Source: Triglochin maritima (Eukaryota; Streptophyta; Magnoliopsida; Alismatales; Juncaginaceae). Taken from it: a DNA stretch of 64,000 nucleotides. The notes under the pieces are model-generated. The model worked only from the letters and a program-made list of their open reading frames with translations, ran no database searches and was not told the DNA's origin. A program made the translations under genes and the position numbers. Location of the stretch: NCBI GenBank assembly GCA_963682175.1, contig OY821777.1, forward strand, positions 15,706,001-15,770,000, given 5' to 3'. Shown one piece after another: positions 57,413 to 64,000 of the stretch. Each line of letters starts with the position of its first letter. Position 1 is the first letter of the stretch.

Positions 57413-57672
57413 GGAAACCCTCTAGATGGTTATGGAAATCATATAAATCTCAAGGGATTAAGATAACACACACTTAATACACTACATGATCATATCAATG
57501 GATTAATAGTTAGTGTAATTTTATTGCACTTGGTCGTGCACTTGTAGTTTTATTGCTTCTCTTCCTTTTCTTTTTGCATTCTAGTGTAGTTAGTGTAATC
57601 AATCTTTCTCTCCATTGTTTTTAACCATTGCCGACACTTGGGATAAACTCTCCGGCAACGGCGCCAAAAACT
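57413..57672 (-). repeat. rearranged LTR/leader stub with a tRNA-Asp primer site
   Basis: On the minus strand TGGCGCCGTTGCCGGAGA (complement 57649-57666) is an almost perfect complement to the 3' end of tRNA-Asp, the primer used by Athila/Tat-type gypsy elements. Left of it, 57413-57500 is a direct copy of 58280-58370, and about 57545-57620 is an inverted copy of 57785-57870. This is scrambled LTR sequence, not a gene. Confidence 0.65.
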
Positions 57673-59226
57673 TGATTGATCGTTTTATTTAAACCGCAAG
57701 TGCACGACCGCGTTGAAACAGTGACAAATACGGGTCGTCCACTGGGAGGTGTGTCAACGTTTGGTTTGTGCGAAGGCGAGTGGTAAAGAAAGGAGAGAAA
57801 GATTGATTACACTAAACTACACTAGAATGCAAAAGGAAATGAAAGATAAGCAATAAAAACTAAACCCCATAGAAGGTAGAGAAATAATGTGAATATAAAG
57901 AAGTGTGTGTGTTCAATTAAGTTCCTCACAACATGTAGTGCATGAAATCATAAAACTACATCCAACTTTGCCTCCACATGAATTAAGATAAGACTACATC
58001 ATTAAAACATACAAGATAATAATTGGAATGAAGCTAAATGAACTCATGTATAAAGACTAGACCCTACTATGCCTCCACATGAATTAAGATAACTCAATAT
58101 CATTAAAACATACAAGACATTAACTAAGGTAAAGGCAACAAGAGTACATACACTACAAATTGTGTTTCCAATATTAATTCCATCCATATCCTAACCTTAT
58201 CATTCCCCATAAAATAGGTCCACTAATCAAAGCATAAGCTAAGCTTCATTCAAGATCATTAGCATATCAAAGAGAAGAGTGGAGACCCATTAGATGATTA
58301 TGGAAATCATATAAACCTCAAGGGATTAAGATAACACACACTTAATACACTACATGATTATATCACATATTTCTCCACCCCCCAAATAGGGATGGAACTA
58401 CTCACACATATTTAAACTAACTACTCTAACAAAATGAAGCATTAATACTTAAATGAAAGTAATCTAAGCAAGCAAGAAACATCAAAGAAACTAAAAGAAC
58501 ATGAGACTAAAGAAACATGCAAGACATGTAAATTGAAATTAACTAAGCAATGTAAAAACTAAAGCAAACAACAATTAACTACAAAACTTCTATTATTACT
58601 TACTCCAAATTACAAGCAGCCCTTCCTCCACAGAGTTTTGCTTCAAGGCTTCACTCTTCTTAGTAGGGAAGAAGACCACCAAGAGAGAGATGGATACAAT
58701 GGAAGGTGAAGAGTTCTATTTATAAGCATGGAAAAAGCTAATCTGGGGCAATCCCCCGATGTGGGACTAAACCAATACCAAAAATAGCATAAACAAACAT
58801 TAATACAAGTCCAAGCGAAATCTTAGCGGATCTAAGATGATCCAGACCGCCAATTGGCGGTCTATAAGGCCCAGATACGTCTGCTTTTTGTGTTGAGCTT
58901 TGCTTGAAGTATTTCTTGGTCTTGGATGCATCTACTTGGTTTGTTGGAGCTCCGACCCGAATTGAATTGCCAAAATACACCCCATGATGGTGTGGAGTTT
59001 CCTGTTTTGCTCTTAGGCCCTTCGGTCTTACGATCAGGTCCTTCTCCCTTGCATCTTAGTTCCCAGGTCTCATAATTAAGTCATTTTTCCTGCTTTTGGG
59101 TCCTTCCATGTCTCTTCTCTTCAAACCTCTTTATTCCTGAAAACTAAACATAAAACTCGTCACGTAGCATTGCTTAGGTGTAAGATAATGTATATAAGAT
59201 ACAAATATGAGCATGAAATGATGTCA
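57673..59226 (-). mobile_element. LTR of an Athila/Tat-like gypsy element, minus orientation
   Basis: The segment is bounded by TGATTGATCG (57673, next to the tRNA-Asp primer site) and ...GATGTCA (59226), giving TGACATC...AATCA on the minus strand. A TATAAATAG box on the minus strand lies near 58717-58726, with a leader of short exon-like AAGAGTGAAGC sequence after it. The internal region beyond the primer site is almost wholly lost. It separates the two halves of the mobile-domain gene. Confidence 0.6.
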
Positions 59227-59239
59227 ATCAGTGGACAAA

Positions 59240-60387
59240 GCTAAAAAGACTTGATAAGATAGTTCATGCGACCCGACAGAAAGATTATTGAACAGGGAAG
59301 CATCAAATTTACATACAGGAGTGGGATAGACCGCAGATTTATGAGGAAAACCAACCCTATGATCACAGAGAGAATCGGTGGCATGGTCAGTGGTTTTAGC
59401 ATAACGGTATGTACACAGTCTACATACGATGCCAAAATAGAGTTCGGTTTGGACATGTCGTTGCCAGCCCCACGTGATTCCATTGAGGACCTCGGTTACG
59501 TTCTTGGTGGACCATGTATTCGACGAATGGTATGTTTTTCTAACAAATTTGATGACTAATTTTTGTTGTGTGTTAATGTTTAACTATCAAACTATAATTT
59601 CAGGGTTTATGTGGCATCCAACGGGCTGCATTTGTTATTAAGCAGTTGTATAAAAGTGGAACTAAGGGACTGTAAAATGTTGCTGAAAAGTCACCAACTC
59701 GATGTCATCGATTGCGATTAGGTTCACCAATTTGAAAGAGTATTAAGTAATGCTGGATTACCTGCAGATGTAGAGTCGATTCCTGGAGATGATATTGGTA
59801 ATGATGACTATACGGTACCTACACATGAGGACCAAACAACATACAGTTTTGGCCCATCCAATACATATGGTGACATTGGTGTAGGTCCATCGCAGATTGG
59901 ACCTTCTCATACATACGGTGTCATTGGTGCACGTCCATCGCAGTTTGGACCTTCTCATACATATGATAACATTGTCGCAGGTCCATCACAGTTTGGACCC
60001 TCTCATACATACGATGACATTGCCGCAGGTCTATCGCAGTTTAGACCCTCTCATACATACAGTGACATTGGCGCATGACCATCGCAACCATCCCAGTTTG
60101 GGCTTTCCCAGATTCCCAAAGATTACCCTAACTATCACACATCGAGTATTAATTATGACACCCCTCAGTTGCCGTAGATAGACTTGGGAACTTGGTTTGA
60201 TGGTATATTCAGCCCAGAGGCTGACCATGGGTACACTTTTGCACTAACTCCTGTACTGTGTATAGTTTACGAGACTCAGTCACCTTTCTTGCCTGTTGAG
60301 ACTCAGGCACGTTCTTCATTGGTTCCATACATATTATCTGAGGATGATGAACAATCTGTGCATGCTGATACGACTCCAGTCGGTTGA
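59240..60387 (+). pseudogene. mobile-domain gene, C-terminal exons with a repeated tail
   Basis: One frame reads YIQEWDRPQIYEENQPYD near 59310-59365, like the end of the mobile domain. A GT-AG intron (about 59529-59603) separates it from GLCGIQRAAFVIKQLYKSGT. Further on, a frame from about 59770 encodes an acidic start, then a 16-residue unit of the type AGPSQFGPSHTYDDIA repeated four to five times. Stops follow at 60076 and 60177. The final 60184-60387 stretch encodes DLGTWFDGIFSPE... and ends at 60387. Stops and frame changes make it a pseudogene. Assignment to the 56659 gene is inferred from order and strand. Confidence 0.5.
59839..60102 (+). repeat. in-frame 48-bp minisatellite, four full units
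   Basis: Complete units at 59881-59928, 59929-59976, 59977-60024 and 60025-60072, plus partial units on each side. The unit length of 48 bp is divisible by three, and the repeat stays in one reading frame (PSQFGPSHTY core). Confidence 0.92.
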
Positions 60388-60648
60388 GGGCTCCGACGCA
60401 AGATGAAGAAGATTTTCACTCCCACCTAGTAGTTGATATTTTAGTTCTGTTGTACATATGTTCTACTTTTAATTGTTATGATTTGCTTTTTTCATTTTAG
60501 TTGATATGGTTTGACTTACAAATATGACTCGCAACACTCGTACTTATTCATTATAATTTAACACTTAATAAATTCAACATCCAACACCTAAACACATTCA
60601 ATAGTACAATACATTCAACAGTACAACACGTTCAAGATTACAACACAT
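60388..60648. other. short spacer between two convergent genes
   Basis: AT-rich. It presumably holds both 3' ends. A degenerate ttcaacattac/ttcaacagtacaac repeat lies at 60570-60650. Confidence 0.45.
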
Positions 60649-63209
60649 TTAACCTTCCAATACATTGCAACGTTCGCTTGTGTGATTAATCAAACCACAA
60701 CCTGTACAATGACCCAGACCCATCCTTCCTTCCATGACATCCATCGTCATTGGTAAACACTTTGACCTTCTCCTTTCTTTCTTCACGAGTGTTCGATCAG
60801 GTATGATTTTGTCTCCCATATATTCTGACCAATCCTCTTCCTTCCCGTACACATCAAAGTGACCCTTCCATGTGTGCACTAGAGAGTAGACATTGTAGTA
60901 CGGATGTGTATATTCATTGGAATTGTAGTTACGTGCTGCACACACTGCCAGAACATGGCTACAAGCGATACTTGTATTTTGTAGTCCCCGACACTTACAT
61001 TTCGGTCTGGTGCTGTCACGTAGAACCACTTTGTAACTACGATCCCTCCTACTTCCAGTTATGCTCACTCTTTCATGTTTGACTATGACCTCGTATACCC
61101 CTGTATCCAAATCAGTAATTTTCACCTCATGTTGACATGCATCTGCTGCAGATTTTTCCAATATTTATGTGACCCTCTCAGAAAATATGTGCCCTCTTTG
61201 TGCCAACACACGTGCATGTTGTCTTCTGTTGTTGAACCACTCCAAAAGCTTATAGTATGTCGCCTCTACAATTGCGCAAACGGGTAAACCACGAGCTTCT
61301 TTGAATACATTGTTTAGGCACTCCACAACATTGCTTGTCATTATTCGCCATCTTTTGCCTCCGCCGTGACACAACGACCACTTACTAGGAACCTCAGGTT
61401 CATGCTCATTGTTTTCATCTTTTTTCCCAATCCCTTTTATGAATTGTAATGCATCTTTACTCCAATACTCAACTTGATCCAAACTGACTTTGAAATCCCA
61501 CGGGCTATTATGTCTGCATGCGGTTTTGAATGCGTCAACTGCATACTGGTTATTACAATTTTTAAGAAAATTTTCGGCAAGGTGTTGTGTGCATAAGCGT
61601 TGAACTTCTTCATTTGCTTCCTCGTGCCAATCATAACCGGGATTCCAAAAAATGTGTTTTATTGAAACATGTCGATCAGATATGACACATATCTTCCTAT
61701 CTCCAATCACCTCGCGTCGCAACCATCTCATAAACCATCCCAATTAGATATATTTTCCTTTTCAACGAGCCCAAATGCAAGAGGCATAAGTTGATTCTCA
61801 GTGTCATACCCAACAACAATAAGTAACCTTCCCTTATATCTACCTTTTAGAAATGAGGCGTCTCTGCTGATCACAGGAAACAAAAATTTGATGCCTGAAT
61901 ACAAAGCCCATGCTGCACATTTAAACCGACGGACACCAGCGCGTGATAAAAGGTCAAAATGAACTACAACTTTACTCCTAGGATTTCATTGTTTAATAGA
62001 ATTTAACAATTGAGGCAACAAAGCATATGAACCCGATCAACTTCCAAATATGTTTGCAACAACAATCTCGCGGGCACGCCATAATTTATTGTACTTTGGA
62101 TCAACACATGAAAATACTTTTCTTACCAGATCATGAACCTGTTTAATCGGGAGCAAGACATTATTTTCGACGTCTTCACGGATGATATCGGCAATCATCT
62201 TCGTAGTCAGCTGAGCATGATCGAATCGGGCAGCTGTAGACCAGCATATATGTTTGTACGAACATTTTCTTATCGACCATGCATCACCAGAGCCGATCCG
62301 TGCAGCGTACAACATCCAACTAAAATTTCATCTTTACATCTGACCCTATATTTGGTTTTGCTGTTGTCTTGCACCTTGATCTCCTGATTATTTTCAATAT
62401 GCCATTTCGATATGGCGTTCTTTAGAGCGTCTTTCGATGAGAAGGCTTGATTCTCAGCTAACGGACCCTCAACTACTACGCTGGTTTCTATAAACGATGT
62501 ATCTGCAGGAACCCAACTAGAACAATCATTAAAGCTTTTAGCTGGGTGAACCCAACCCCTACCTCTAAATGGGTTGAATTGGCTTAACTGATTAGATTCG
62601 GACCAATATCTTCATCCTCCTCAACCTCATCCTCCTCCTCACCTGATGATTCATTCATGTCCTCTGACTCAATATTGTAATTTTTGTCATCATTTTCTTC
62701 TTCATCATCAGTCGGTATCGTCTTGAAATTTGTTCTTTCTTATGGATTCAAATTAGAAGTTCTATTCGCAGGTCGACTGATTTCTGCTATGGTATTTGCA
62801 GCACATGATTGTTGAGTTATGAACCGTGCACCACTACTACTACCAGGTTGGTTACCTTCATACATCTCAACATTCCACTCAATTTTCACAGGATTCAACT
62901 TAACATATAGCTCCATCATTCCCATTTTCGATTAAGTTGTTTCATAGGCTATTGTCTAGGAATTCTCGTCATATACGGACATCACATTAAAAAAAAGAAA
63001 CCAGTCGGTGCAATGTTGACACGACATTGAATATCAATCGAGTACCGAGATTCTTCGACTTGCAAACCTTGAAAAATCAAACTCTTAATTTCTTCTAAGG
63101 TTACATTTTCGGTCGCTGAAAGTGTAAGTCTTGGACCTATCGTGTACTCTACACCATAACTTGCATTTTGAGTTATATCACCGCCAAAGTACACATTTAC
63201 CGCAATCAT
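60649..63209 (-). pseudogene. MuDR-type transposase gene, broken
   Basis: Domains in order on the minus strand: an N-terminal MuDR/PB1-like region at 63209-62982; an acidic segment near 62585-62720 (EEENDDKNYNIESEDMNESS); and the MuDR DNA-binding region near 62330-62460. The transposase core follows, with D in VISRDASFLKGRYKG (near 61860), D in CVISDRHVSIKHIF (61660-61690) and E in TSNVVECLNNVF (near 61310-61340). A SWIM zinc finger (C-K-C...C-S-H near 60930-60990) and a C-terminal knuckle C-TG-C-GLIN-H-TSER-C follow. The DDE acids are all visible. A stop at 61165 in the same frame as 60649-61161, and frame changes near 61745-62036, 62316-62740 and 62930-62980, break the gene. Its product would bind the element's TIRs and catalyse transposition in the nucleus. 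Confidence 0.85.
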
Positions 63210-63489
63210 TTCGTTAATCTACAAATGCAATAATTTTCATCAGTTTTATACTAAAATTACTTCAAGATTCAACATTATTACTATTTATTAATCACTCATA
63301 ATACAAATTAAGAAGAAAAAAATTTACCTCAAATATCACCAACAAAACCCCCACATATCAAAAATTTGGATATCACCGGGCAAAATATTTGTAAATCAAC
63401 TAAAATTGACGACTGTGTAGAGTGGAAGGAGTGAGAAATATGAAATGAAAGAGAAACGGAGCGGGACGAGTTTTTATAGATTTTAGTGT

Positions 63490-63608
63490 TCACGGATCGT
63501 GGGTTACACCCGCGATCCGTTTAGTTTTCCAAAAAAAAAATTCTTCTTAGTTTTTTAATTTTTTATTGAAAGTTTATTATATTAAAAAAATTTGATATAT
63601 ATATATAT
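63490..63608 (-). repeat. right terminal inverted repeat of the Mutator-like element
   Basis: It pairs with 54671-54780. A near-perfect palindrome, acggatcg...cgatccgt, lies at about 63492-63520 within it. The transposase start is about 280 bp away, leaving room for a promoter in the TIR. Confidence 0.8.
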
Positions 63609-64000
63609 CTACTATCCAAATATCTAAACCCAATTACTCATTTACACAACCTATATATATATAATTCGGTTTTGAAGCCCGAATTAGGTGAGAATTTTCC
63701 TTATCCAATTGAAAGTTTATTTTTTTTCGCAGTCTTTAGGGGTATCGGAAGAACAGTCCTGCCTACTACAAGGAATTGCAAATCGACTCTTTCATCTAGG
63801 TGTTATCTTTGCAAGGTCAATGTGGAAGACCTCATCGCCTATTCTTTGAACGTCCCATTGTCTTGGAAGTAAGGGCTGGTTACATACAAAAAAACGAGTC
63901 ATATCACACCAAATAGCATCCAAAATTTCCTCTCCTATTTGCGCTCTACATGGTAAGGATGGAAATAAATTGATGGAATTTCAGAAACTAACCCTTCAGT
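63609..64000. other. flanking sequence with no recognised gene
   Basis: Only short open frames without recognisable motifs; a (TA)n run adjoins the Mutator-like element end. Confidence 0.4.

Larger units (their letters stand above)
54671..63608. mobile_element. Mutator-like element with convergent transposase and mobile-domain genes
   Basis: The left end (54671-54780) and right end (63490-63608) are inverted repeats of about 100 bp. Shared blocks are tttaatataataaactttcaa, then aaaaattaaaaaactaag, then a palindromic cggatcg...gggttacacc...cgatccg. The left-hand gene (plant mobile domain) reads rightwards and the right-hand gene (MuDR transposase) reads leftwards, as mudrA and mudrB do in maize MuDR. 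Two LTR-derived insertions (55354-56642 and about 57413-59226) enlarge it. The target duplication is obscured by (TA)n runs. Both genes are broken, so the element is inactive. Confidence 0.8.

Noticed and set aside
57648..57666. tRNA-Asp 3' end, possible tRNA gene
   Set aside because: Only the last 18 or so bases are present, next to an LTR boundary; it is a primer binding site, not a tRNA gene. The GGTATCAGAGC motifs at 5603, 19217, 28621 and 35673 are likewise primer sites.

Overview
The window is repeat-rich plant nuclear DNA. Split genes with GT-AG introns, Ty1/copia and Ty3/gypsy retrotransposons primed by tRNA-iMet, and Mutator-like, CACTA, hAT-like and Harbinger-like DNA transposons all point to a flowering plant. 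No species can be named from the sequence alone. I found two intact-looking host genes. One is a monoacylglycerol-lipase-type alpha/beta hydrolase (20302-24443, plus strand, eight exons). The other is a short GC-rich gene with a DUF1639-type C-terminus (44150-44756, minus strand, two exons). Almost everything else that can be recognised is transposon-derived.

Layout: 1-5.7 kb, a decayed Ty3/gypsy element on the minus strand with a 2017-bp solo-LTR-like insertion in its gag. 5.7-13.7 kb, LTR remnants, two related long-TIR elements (7752-8343 and 8937-9468) and a CTCGAT-rich tandem repeat. 13.7-20 kb, a Harbinger-like MITE and a 3'-truncated Ty1/copia element (minus strand), whose 5' LTR carries a second copy of the same MITE. 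20-24.4 kb, the lipase gene. 25.8-40.2 kb, a partial duplicate of the lipase 3' exons, split by a 13.9-kb Ty3/gypsy element (26117-39998, TSD ttcac). That element contains a gag-only copia element (31858-37189, TSD tgagg) and a 1.19-kb solo LTR. 40.5-41.7 kb, two hAT-like non-autonomous elements with 8-bp TSDs. 44-47.6 kb, the DUF1639 gene and a gypsy-type solo LTR (45589-47558, TSD attaa). 49.1-53.6 kb, a CACTA fragment broken by a copia-type solo LTR that is itself broken by a second one. 54.7-63.6 kb, a Mutator-like element with about 100-bp TIRs. It carries a broken MuDR transposase on the minus strand and, convergent to it, a broken plant-mobile-domain gene on the plus strand with an in-frame 48-bp minisatellite. 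That gene is interrupted by two LTR insertions.

The most unusual signal is a ten-base palindrome, CGGTCGACCG, and its near variants. They form dense, irregularly spaced arrays inside the LTRs of both Ty1/copia and Ty3/gypsy elements across the window. Ten exact copies lie in 470 bp of one copia LTR. Target-site duplications let the order of nested insertions be read directly. Coordinates of exons and element ends were read by eye and were not checked by alignment software.
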